Source: Dethiosulfatibacter sp.
GTDB lineage: Bacteria > Bacillota > Clostridia > Tissierellales > Dethiosulfatibacteraceae
Assembly (NCBI GenBank): GCA_030591825.1
Contig: JAUVAG010000042.1
Location: forward strand, 1-7,550
Length of the DNA stretch: 7,550 nucleotides
Direction: 5' to 3'
In this document: in pieces, positions 1-5,985 of the stretch
Numbering within the stretch: the first letter of the stretch is position 1
Layout of the letters: every line of letters starts with the position of its first letter
The notes under the pieces: model-generated
The model's input: the letters and a program-made list of their open reading frames with translations, nothing else
The model's database searches: none
Told to the model about the DNA's origin: nothing
Made by a program: the position numbers and the translations under genes

Positions 1-136
1 GAATATCCTCAAGGTCCTCAAGAAGTTCGTCATCAATTTTGGTATACATGCTGAATACACCGTCGATTTTAGATGCAAACTCGTCCTTTGTTTTCTTTAA
101 TCCATCTGTAAATTTCTTGAAAATATTTATTGCCAT
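1..136 (-). CDS. ftsY: FtsY, signal recognition particle receptor (N-terminal part only)
   Basis: Only the first 45 codons are inside the window; the gene continues past the low-coordinate edge. They begin MAINIFKKFTDGLKKTKDEF and continue into an acidic stretch with IDDELLEDLEDI. This matches the start of the FtsY NG-domain N region, where a GLxKT...F..KI pattern is followed by ID(E/D)ELLE(E/D)LE. FtsY is the SRP receptor GTPase that docks ribosome–Ffh complexes at the membrane for co-translational insertion; the GTPase domain itself is not visible here. The protein lacks the long acidic A domain of Escherichia coli FtsY, as is usual in Firmicutes. The ATG at 136 has an AGGAGG site four bases upstream. 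It follows smc by 8 bases, and smc–ftsY adjacency is well known in Firmicutes, which supports the call despite the short fragment. Confidence 0.88.
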   Translation of the reverse strand, partial: MAINIFKKFTDGLKKTKDEFASKIDGVFSMYTKIDDELLEDLEDI

Positions 137-140
137 GTTT

Positions 141-146
141 CCTCCT
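141..146 (-). promoter_or_regulatory. ftsY ribosome binding site overlapping the smc stop codon
   Basis: AGGAGG lies four bases before the ftsY ATG. Its first two bases (AG) are also the last two bases of the smc TAG stop codon at 145–147. A ribosome ending smc therefore sits directly on the ftsY initiation site, which suggests coupled translation (inference). Confidence 0.8.
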
Positions 147-3100
147 AAATATTATAATTTGAAAGTTTCATGGATACCAGCTTTGTAACCCCTTGTTCTT
201 CCATTGTTGTTCCATACAAGGTGTCTACAAACTCCATGGTTCCCTTTCTATGTGTTATTACCAAAAATTGTGTTTCCTTTGAAAATTCCTTAAGATATGC
301 AGCAAATCTATATACATTCGCATCATCAAGGGCTGCTTCTATTTCATCAAGTATGCAAAAAGGAGTGGGATTTATTCTAAGTATTGAGAATAATAATGCT
401 ATGGCGGTCATTGCCTTTTCTCCCCCTGACATTAATGAAATTTTGTTAAGCTTTTTTCCAGGAGGCTGTGCATATATTTCTATATCACTATTTAGTAGGT
501 CGCTTTCATCAGACATAACTATGTCAGCTTTTCCTCCATCGAAAAGACTTACAAATACCGACTTGAACTGCTCCCTTATTTTACCGAATTCTTCACCGAA
601 CTGTTTTTTCATTTTGTAGGTAAGTTCGCTTATTACCCTGTTCAACTTTTCTTTTGCCTTGTCAAGATCATCCCTTTGTTTTACAAGGAATTCGTATCTT
701 TCCGACACGGTATTATACTCTTCGATTGATCCTATATTTATATCTCCAAGGCTTTTTATGGCTTTTTTTGACTTTCTCACTGTTTCCTTCAACTTTGTCA
801 TGCTTAAAGATTCATCTTTGTACTCACAGCACATTGCATAACTCATTTCATAATCTTCCCACATCTGATTTGATATGGAAGCTATTTTGTTTTCTGTGAT
901 TTCGACCTTCGCTTTTATTGAATTATTTTCAATTCCCAATTCTCCAATGAGCTTTGTATCTTCATTCATACTTTTTTGAATTCCATACTGCAGTTCTTGG
1001 TTCTTTTTCTTAAGTTCCCTGGTTTCCGACAGTTTCATATCAAGGGACTTCACCTTGTAGGAAAGCACCCTGTTTGATTCCTCTGTAGCAAAGGAATCAG
1101 AATCCAAGTCCCTTAATTGAGCATTGTTTTTTTTGATTAACTCTTTGCTATTATCGACAGTAGATTTTTCGGCAATAATTCTGTTTTCAAAATTCTCAGC
1201 TTCAATCAATACATTTTTTTTACTGTTCATCAGCTCTGAAATCTTGATTTTATAGTCTGTAATTCCAACCCTTCTGCTTTCAAGCCCTTCTACAGAATCC
1301 TTGTAAGAACTGTTACTTTCTTCCAATTCATTTTCAATGGATTGAATTTTATCCTTGTACAAATCCAGTTCATGGATCCTTTTGTCCTTTTCTGAAAGAT
1401 AATTCTTTCTTTCTATTTTCAAAAACTCGAAGTCTTCTTCCAGTTTGGTCTTTCCAGACTGGATTCTTTCAAGCTCTTCTTTAAGATATTTAGTTTCAAG
1501 TATGCTGTTCTTTATATCTGTATCAACATTATTCAAGGAAGTTCTTGAATTTTCATTCCTTAAATCAAGCTCTAGAATTTTGTCTGAAATATTATTGTTT
1601 CTGTCGCTTTCATCCTTGCCTTCCTTAACAGCCTGAAATGCAAGGTCTTCCAATTCGTTTATTTCTCTTTTTCTTCCAACAAGGTTAATACGATTCTTTA
1701 TTGTACCACCTGTAATTGATCCTCCAGCATTAACGGTTTCTCCTGAGACAGTTACAATTTTTGCACTGTAATTTATACATTTGGCAATCTTTATTCCATT
1801 TTCAATATTATCGGTTAATATTACCCTTCCCAAAAGATATTCTATTATGTTTTTATATTTGTTTTCATAATTGACCAACTCACTGAATACACCTATGCAG
1901 CCTTTGGATTTCAATTCATTCAATTCACGAGGATTCAATTTTCTGGGTTTAATTGTATCAATGGGAAGGAAAGTAATCCTTCCGATATTTCTCTTCTTCA
2001 AATATGATATTATTTCCGAAGCATTCCTTTCACTTTCAATAAGAATGTTTTGAACAGCACTTCCCAATGCCACTTGAAGTGCCGTTTCATAGGATTTATC
2101 AGCTTCTACCAGTTCCGCCACTACTCCTATAATGCTTCTATTGAATACATTGTTATTTTTACAATCAATCATGAACCTTTGAACGCTCTTGTAATATCCG
2201 TCATATGATTCCTGCATTCTGCTCATAATCTTTTTTTTAGATTCGATTTCATTGAAGCTGTTTTTTATTCTAACAAGTTCCTTGTCCGATTCATTTTTTT
2301 TAAGTTTCAAATCCTTTGTTTCAGAGACTGTTTTCTGTACTTCTTCAGCCAACTTTTTCTTTTTCGCCATATTTATTTCATGCAATTCATTGCTTTCAGT
2401 AATATTCTCAAATATCCTTTTTTCAGATTCCTCAGCAGTGGAGTATTCCGTCTCAAGACTTTCATATCTGTTTTCAAGGTTTAATATGAGAGAATCAGCA
2501 ATATTTATTTTACTTTTAGTTTCCGTATGTATGTTGTACATCGCAAAAACATCATTTTTCTTCATTTCAATGGCCTTTTGAATGCTGTTACTCTCTTCTA
2601 TATGATTTTCCAGTTCTCGTTCCTTTTCAAGAAGCATTTTCCTGTTGCCGTCAATTTCACTCTTTACCTTGACTACTTCACTTTTGCATCTATCCATTTC
2701 TTCAGACCATTCATAAATTCTTTCGTCACTATTTTTCAATGTGTTTTTGATCTTCTCATTTTCAGATTCAAAAAGAAGCCTCTTTTCCTTATGAAGCTTT
2801 AGGGTGCTTTCATTTTCAAAATATCTCTTGTTGAATCCCGAATATTCAAGTTCATCATTTGAAATTTCTTCATCCAAAGATTTATTTTCTGAAATCAGCT
2901 TCTCAAATTTATCTCGGCTGCTTTCCAGCTTTTTTTCTTTTTTTTTCAATTCCTCTATTTTACTTTTTAATTGTTCTTTCATATTTTCAAGGAATTCATT
3001 TTGAATATCGTAATCCCTGGATAACAAATTAAGCTCCCCAGATTTCAAGGTGTTTTTCAATTCCAGATATTTTTCCGCAGATTCCTTCTGTATTTTCAAA

Positions 3101-3711
3101 GGTTCAATACGTTGTTCGATTTCTGAAATTATATCATTAACACGTTCAATATTTTCTTCTGTTTTAGATAGTTTCCTAATGGATTCTTCCTTTCTTGTTT
3201 TAAACTTGACTATTCCTGCAGCCTCTTCAATTACTTTTCTTCTTGTTTCGGATTTTGCACCAACAATATCCTCAACTCTTCCCTGTCCTATGATAGAATA
3301 GCCATCTATTCCTATTCCAGTGTTCATGAACAATTCTCTTATCTCTTTAAGCCTAGTTGATGTTTTATTAAGAAGATAATCACTTTCTCCGGTTCTAAAA
3401 AGTCTTCTTGTAATACATACTTCATGATACTCGATTGGAAGCCTTTTATCTGAATTGTCAAATACCAGGTTCACTTCCGCATATCCCAGAGGTTTCCGTT
3501 TTTCCGTACCTGCAAAGATAACATCCTCCATTTTGGTTCCTCTAAGACTCTTGGCACTCTGTTCACCCATAACCCACTTGAACGCATCAGAAATATTGCT
3601 CTTCCCACTACCGTTAGGGCCAACTACGGCTGTAAATTCAGAATTTATTTTTATAACTGTTTTTTCAGGAAAGGATTTGAATCCATTAATTATTATTTCC
3701 TTCAAATACAT
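145..3711 (-). CDS. smc: SMC, chromosome segregation/condensation ATPase
   Basis: Full-length 1188-residue SMC protein, the usual size. SMC dimers with ScpA and ScpB form the bacterial condensin that organises the nucleoid and helps separate replicated origins. Visible parts in order: N-terminal head with Walker A GPNGSGKS at about 31–38; the Q-loop region GYSIIGQGRVEDIV near 137–150; a first coiled coil at about 170–500; the hinge at about 520–670, ending with GGSITGG near 663–669; a second coiled coil at about 680–1010; and the C-terminal head with signature MSGGEKA near 1094–1100, Walker B CILDEIEAALDD around 1119–1129 and the H-loop histidine near 1154. The signature has Met where LSGGE is most common, a conservative change. 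The ATG at 3711 has GAGGAG seven bases upstream. The gene starts inside the end of the radical SAM gene (26-base overlap) and is followed closely by ftsY, so it is probably expressed from the rnc operon. No frameshift is seen. Confidence 0.98.
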   Translation of the reverse strand: MYLKEIIINGFKSFPEKTVIKINSEFTAVVGPNGSGKSNISDAFKWVMGEQSAKSLRGTKMEDVIFAGTEKRKPLGYAEVNLVFDNSDKRLPIEYHEVCITRRLFRTGESDYLLNKTSTRLKEIRELFMNTGIGIDGYSIIGQGRVEDIVGAKSETRRKVIEEAAGIVKFKTRKEESIRKLSKTEENIERVNDIISEIEQRIEPLKIQKESAEKYLELKNTLKSGELNLLSRDYDIQNEFLENMKEQLKSKIEELKKKEKKLESSRDKFEKLISENKSLDEEISNDELEYSGFNKRYFENESTLKLHKEKRLLFESENEKIKNTLKNSDERIYEWSEEMDRCKSEVVKVKSEIDGNRKMLLEKERELENHIEESNSIQKAIEMKKNDVFAMYNIHTETKSKINIADSLILNLENRYESLETEYSTAEESEKRIFENITESNELHEINMAKKKKLAEEVQKTVSETKDLKLKKNESDKELVRIKNSFNEIESKKKIMSRMQESYDGYYKSVQRFMIDCKNNNVFNRSIIGVVAELVEADKSYETALQVALGSAVQNILIESERNASEIISYLKKRNIGRITFLPIDTIKPRKLNPRELNELKSKGCIGVFSELVNYENKYKNIIEYLLGRVILTDNIENGIKIAKCINYSAKIVTVSGETVNAGGSITGGTIKNRINLVGRKREINELEDLAFQAVKEGKDESDRNNNISDKILELDLRNENSRTSLNNVDTDIKNSILETKYLKEELERIQSGKTKLEEDFEFLKIERKNYLSEKDKRIHELDLYKDKIQSIENELEESNSSYKDSVEGLESRRVGITDYKIKISELMNSKKNVLIEAENFENRIIAEKSTVDNSKELIKKNNAQLRDLDSDSFATEESNRVLSYKVKSLDMKLSETRELKKKNQELQYGIQKSMNEDTKLIGELGIENNSIKAKVEITENKIASISNQMWEDYEMSYAMCCEYKDESLSMTKLKETVRKSKKAIKSLGDINIGSIEEYNTVSERYEFLVKQRDDLDKAKEKLNRVISELTYKMKKQFGEEFGKIREQFKSVFVSLFDGGKADIVMSDESDLLNSDIEIYAQPPGKKLNKISLMSGGEKAMTAIALLFSILRINPTPFCILDEIEAALDDANVYRFAAYLKEFSKETQFLVITHRKGTMEFVDTLYGTTMEEQGVTKLVSMKLSNYNI

Positions 3712-4789
3712 ATCCGGGCTCCTCGTAAGTTTTTATGAAAAAATCAAAGAATTTTTTTATTTCAACAGTAACTTCCATGTCATTAAATTTCAACAAAACC
3801 ATATTTTCTTCCGATCCTTCCTTGAATTTGATTGATGCTAAAGCAAGCTTATCAATCAAAACCTTCTTTCCCATACCCTTTATGCCTGAAAACGAATTGA
3901 TAGTTGTCTTGTCGCACTCAACCGTCAATTCATCCAATTCACAGTCCTTCAGCATCCAAACCAGACTGCTTGTCATTATATTGGTCAATACCAACTGCCT
4001 GTAGGAAGGGTGAAAGGGGCCACCAGAAATATCGCTGTCGTAATTGATATTTTCAGTAGTCTGAAGTCCCACTCTTATTATTTTTATTCGCGCCATTTCA
4101 TAGAGGGAATATATATACGAGACCAAGTTAACGCTTTCATCAAGACTTGGAGGATTGTAGGAACCTTCCTTGAAAAGCTCCTCCATCTTTGTATCTTTTA
4201 TTGTAAGAGCTGGATAAATTCTTACAATATCAGGTTTCATTTCGATGGATTTTTTAGCAGTTTCTATATCTTTCAAAGAACTGCTTCCATAAACTCCCGG
4301 CATTACTTGATGCCCTAGAACAAGGCCTCTTTCCTTGATTAGTCTGCTTGCTTCTACAGTATCTTCAGTTGTATGGCCTCTATTGATTTTATATAATACG
4401 TCATTATCTAAAGACTGCACACCAAGTTCAATGATGTCAACACCATAAGATTCAAGCATATCCAGGATTTGCTTATCGATTGCATCAGGTCTTGTAGACA
4501 ATCTGATTCTATCAACAAGCTTCCTATTCTTGTAGCTAAAGGCAATCTCCAGAATGCTTTTTTGAAGTTCAATATCTATGGCTGTAAAGCTTCCTCCAAA
4601 AAAAGCTATTTCAACTTCATATTTTTCAGTATCTATGGTTGAAAGGAATTCCTTTATGTCATTTGCTATTTCATTAATATCCAAATACTTTCCCTTGCCA
4701 GTAATTTTCTTTTGATTGCAAAATATGCAGTCATTTGGGCATCCCTGGTGAGGAATGAAAATTGGTATTATCTTAGTCTTCTTTCTCAT
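3686..4789 (-). CDS. Elp3-like radical SAM protein without acetyltransferase domain
   Basis: A 367-residue radical SAM enzyme. The [4Fe-4S] cluster motif is C17-x3-C21-x2-C24 in the context HQGCPNDCIFCNQ. It is followed by the S-adenosylmethionine-contacting GGSFT at 65–69, RLSTRPDAID near 96–105, ELGVQSLDNDVL, GHQVMPGVYG, and a C-terminal half with RIYPALTIKDT and GGPFHPSYRQLV. This set resembles COG1243 (Elp3 family) and its radical SAM C-terminal domain. The histone-acetyltransferase-like (GNAT) domain of true Elp3 is absent, since the protein ends near residue 367. Elp3 modifies tRNA wobble uridines, but this short bacterial branch has, to my knowledge, no proven substrate; a tRNA or other RNA substrate is only inference. 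It starts 17 bases inside the end of rnc and overlaps smc by 26 bases, a position common in Clostridia. The ATG at 4789 has AGAGG eight bases upstream (4798–4802), within rnc. Confidence 0.9.
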   Translation of the reverse strand: MRKKTKIIPIFIPHQGCPNDCIFCNQKKITGKGKYLDINEIANDIKEFLSTIDTEKYEVEIAFFGGSFTAIDIELQKSILEIAFSYKNRKLVDRIRLSTRPDAIDKQILDMLESYGVDIIELGVQSLDNDVLYKINRGHTTEDTVEASRLIKERGLVLGHQVMPGVYGSSSLKDIETAKKSIEMKPDIVRIYPALTIKDTKMEELFKEGSYNPPSLDESVNLVSYIYSLYEMARIKIIRVGLQTTENINYDSDISGGPFHPSYRQLVLTNIMTSSLVWMLKDCELDELTVECDKTTINSFSGIKGMGKKVLIDKLALASIKFKEGSEENMVLLKFNDMEVTVEIKKFFDFFIKTYEEPGYVFEGNNN

Positions 4790-5483
4790 CTATGCATCCT
4801 CTGCTAGCCAGTGCCGACATTGCAGCTTCCTGTTCTGCATTCTTCTTACTCTTTCCCTGACCTCGTCCTATTGTCTGTTTGTCAAGGTATACTCTGATAT
4901 AGAATGTCTTGTCATGGTCAGGTCCTTCTTCCTTGTAAACCATATATCTTATTTTCTTTGAAGGATCATCCTTTTGAATGATTTCCTGAAGTTTGGTTTT
5001 AAAGTCCATGTTAAGCTTTCCAGTAACCGCCAAATTCACATATTTCTTGAATCTGGGCAGAAAGAGTCCTTTGACATTGTCCATGTTGCTGTCAAGGAAT
5101 ATTGCGGCAATTATCGCCTCTATACTGTCAGCCAGTATAGATTTCCTTTCCCTTCCACCTGTTGTTTCCTCTCCTTTTCCAAGGAGTAAAAATTTGCCAA
5201 TTTCAAGATTTACTGCTATATCGTAAAGTATTTCTTCGCAAACAACTTTTGACCTAAGTCTCGTAAGCTTTCCTTCCGGCATGGATTTATATTTATTAAA
5301 AAGATAGTTGCTGACCATTATCTCAAGTACAGCGTCCCCTAAAAATTCAAGTCTTTCATTATTTTTAATGTCCTGTCCATTTTCATTAGAATAGGAACTG
5401 TGAGTTAAAGCTTCCATAAGAAGCTCCCTGTCGGTAAAACTGTATTTCAGTCTTTCTTCAATAAGTGATAAACTATTATCCAT
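4773..5483 (-). CDS. rnc: Ribonuclease III
   Basis: A 236-residue endonuclease that cuts double-stranded RNA, acting in 16S/23S rRNA precursor processing and mRNA turnover. The N-terminal catalytic domain carries the signature NNERLEFLGDAVLE at 41–54. The four metal-binding acidic residues are visible at E46, D50, D119 and E122, the last two in ADSIEAIIAAIFLD. A C-terminal double-stranded RNA binding domain runs from about 160 to 229 and ends with GRGQGKSKKNAEQEAA. Length and layout are normal and the active site is intact. The frame stays open upstream to a TTG at 5501, but that adds only six residues and lacks a ribosome binding site. The ATG at 5483 has GGAGG just before it and gives the usual N-terminus. 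The 3' end overlaps the radical SAM gene by 17 bases. It probably heads the rnc–radical SAM–smc–ftsY operon, because a terminator separates it from acpP. Confidence 0.96.
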   Translation of the reverse strand: MDNSLSLIEERLKYSFTDRELLMEALTHSSYSNENGQDIKNNERLEFLGDAVLEIMVSNYLFNKYKSMPEGKLTRLRSKVVCEEILYDIAVNLEIGKFLLLGKGEETTGGRERKSILADSIEAIIAAIFLDSNMDNVKGLFLPRFKKYVNLAVTGKLNMDFKTKLQEIIQKDDPSKKIRYMVYKEEGPDHDKTFYIRVYLDKQTIGRGQGKSKKNAEQEAAMSALASRGCIDEKED

Positions 5484-5486
5484 TAT

Positions 5487-5492
5487 TCCTCC
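5487..5492 (-). promoter_or_regulatory. rnc ribosome binding site
   Basis: GGAGGA lies three bases before the ATG at 5483 (four bases counted from GGAGG). It lies downstream of the possible TTG start at 5501 and so argues for the ATG. The spacing is short but similar to that of ftsY. Confidence 0.7.
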
Positions 5493-5501
5493 ATTATTCA
5501 A

Positions 5502-5530
5502 ATTATAAAGGCATGAAACCTTTCATATTT
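5502..5530 (-). promoter_or_regulatory. Candidate promoter for the rnc operon
   Basis: A perfect -10 hexamer TATAAT is present at 5502–5507. At 17-base spacing the -35 position (5525–5530) reads AAATAT, a poor match to TTGACA, so the call is tentative. A start about seven bases downstream, near 5495, would give a leader of only about 12 bases with the ribosome binding site almost at its 5' end. A promoter is expected somewhere in this region because acpP ends in a terminator. In an AT-rich genome an isolated TATAAT can arise by chance. Confidence 0.35.
5513..5526. repeat. 14-bp perfect dyad upstream of the rnc -10
   Basis: ATGAAA-CC-TTTCAT on the plus strand is a perfect 6-bp inverted repeat with a 2-bp centre. 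It fills most of the space between the -10 and -35 positions of the candidate rnc promoter. It could be an operator for an unknown regulator; the two-base centre makes it unlikely to work as an RNA hairpin. It matches no operator consensus that I recognise. Confidence 0.4.
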
Positions 5531-5552
5531 ACATCCAGTCCAGTAGACTTAG

Positions 5553-5610
5553 ATGATTAATAATTAGAGATTGCTAATTAACTAAGAGTTAATCACTAAT
5601 CACCAATCAT
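5553..5610 (-). repeat. Long imperfect inverted repeat (RNA hairpin) upstream of rnc
   Basis: The outer arms at 5553–5570 and 5593–5610 are 18 bases each, and the inner arms TTAACT (5578–5583) and AGTTAA (5587–5592) enclose a 3-base loop. A 7-base bulge (5571–5577) lies on one side. Read as minus-strand RNA, 17 of 18 outer positions pair, three of them as G·U; in plus-strand RNA those three become A·C mismatches. The structure therefore suits a transcript in the direction of rnc. It ends 69 bases before the rnc ATG and has no U-run after it, so it is not a classical terminator. It may be a leader element or a copy of a dispersed intergenic repeat. Confidence 0.6.
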
Positions 5611-5724
5611 TACTTCTTCATAAGCCAAGAAACAGCAATCATATCTCTTAAACATATCCAGCAACCCCAGGCAAAACCAAAGGAATTACATCGTATATCT
5701 ATATAAAAACAAAGCAGCTAAGCT

Positions 5725-5753
5725 ACAAGAAAAGTCCTGAAATCAGGACTTTT
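5725..5753 (-). terminator. Intrinsic terminator of the plsX–acpP unit, overlapping the acpP stop
   Basis: The stem has a 7-bp core AGTCCTG/CAGGACT around a 4-base loop (5740–5743), extended by A–U pairs to 10 bp (5730–5753). In minus-strand RNA the 3' arm runs into UUUUCUUGU. The plus strand also has a T-rich tail after the stem, so it could act in both directions, but no convergent gene lies on the plus strand. The final Lys and Ser codons and the TGA stop of acpP fall in the 5' arm and the first loop base. Confidence 0.85.
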
Positions 5754-5985
5754 TATTTATTATACCTTCAATGTATTCAACTGCATTTCTCACAGTTTTT
5801 ATCTTTTCAGCATCTTCATCATCTATTTCAATATCATATTCATCTTCAATACTCATAATTAGTTCAACAAGTCCTATGGAATCTGCTTCAAGATCATCTG
5901 CAAAAGATGTATCCATATTGATTACAGTATCTTCTTCAAGATTTAACCTTTCAATAATCAGGTTCTTTATTGTTTGAAAAATCAA
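5743..5985 (-). CDS. acpP: Acyl carrier protein
   Basis: An 80-residue, strongly acidic acyl carrier protein. It carries growing fatty acyl chains on a 4'-phosphopantetheine arm attached to Ser36 in DDLEADSIGLVEL, the helix II attachment site. The usual DSL is DSI here, a conservative change that keeps the modified serine. Helix III and the end (DIEIDDEDAEKIKTVRNAVEYI) match the family, as does the length. The start is TTG at 5985: the N-terminus (initiator)IFQTIKNLIIERL fits the family, the next in-frame ATG (codon 24) would remove helix I, and GGGAGG lies nine bases upstream. The TTG overlaps the plsX TGA stop as TTGA, so translation is probably coupled to plsX. PlsX uses acyl-ACP as substrate, which makes the pairing sensible. 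The fab genes often found between plsX and acpP are absent. The gene ends inside its own terminator hairpin. Confidence 0.95.
   Translation of the reverse strand: MIFQTIKNLIIERLNLEEDTVINMDTSFADDLEADSIGLVELIMSIEDEYDIEIDDEDAEKIKTVRNAVEYIEGIINKKS

Larger units (their letters stand above)
5484..5742. other. acpP–rnc intergenic region
   Basis: This 259-base gap is the largest in the window. Going with transcription it holds the 3' part of the acpP terminator, about 115 bases of unassigned sequence, the long imperfect hairpin at 5553–5610, the 14-bp dyad, a TATAAT box and the rnc ribosome binding site. No convincing gene was found: the only ATG frame in the unassigned part encodes ten residues at 5610–5642. 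The region is clearly less compact than the rest of the window, which may indicate an inserted repeat (inference). Confidence 0.7.

Noticed and set aside
170..619. 149-codon plus-strand open frame antisense to the 3' end of smc
   Set aside because: It lies wholly within smc on the other strand, has a Ser/Phe-rich composition typical of an antisense shadow, and shows no recognisable domain. The other plus-strand frames across smc, rnc, plsX and acpP are rejected for the same reason.
1094..2960. Lys/Glu-rich, compositionally biased coding sequence suggesting internal repeats
   Set aside because: This is the normal heptad composition of the SMC coiled coils, not a separate repeat.
5484..5501. 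TTG-started six-residue extension of rnc
   Set aside because: The extension would place the GGAGG ribosome binding site inside the coding sequence and leaves the TTG with no site of its own; ATG at 5483 gives the usual RNase III N-terminus.
5610..5642. Ten-residue open frame (MIAVSWLMKK) on the minus strand
   Set aside because: It is too short, has only a weak AGAG upstream, and its stop overlaps the hairpin arm. No support for translation beyond an ATG.
5700..5728. Possible second promoter (TTGTAG, 17 bp, TATATA) just after the acpP terminator
   Set aside because: The -35 matches consensus at only three of six bases and overlaps the terminator U-run; too weak to list, although a promoter here would place the long hairpin in the rnc leader.
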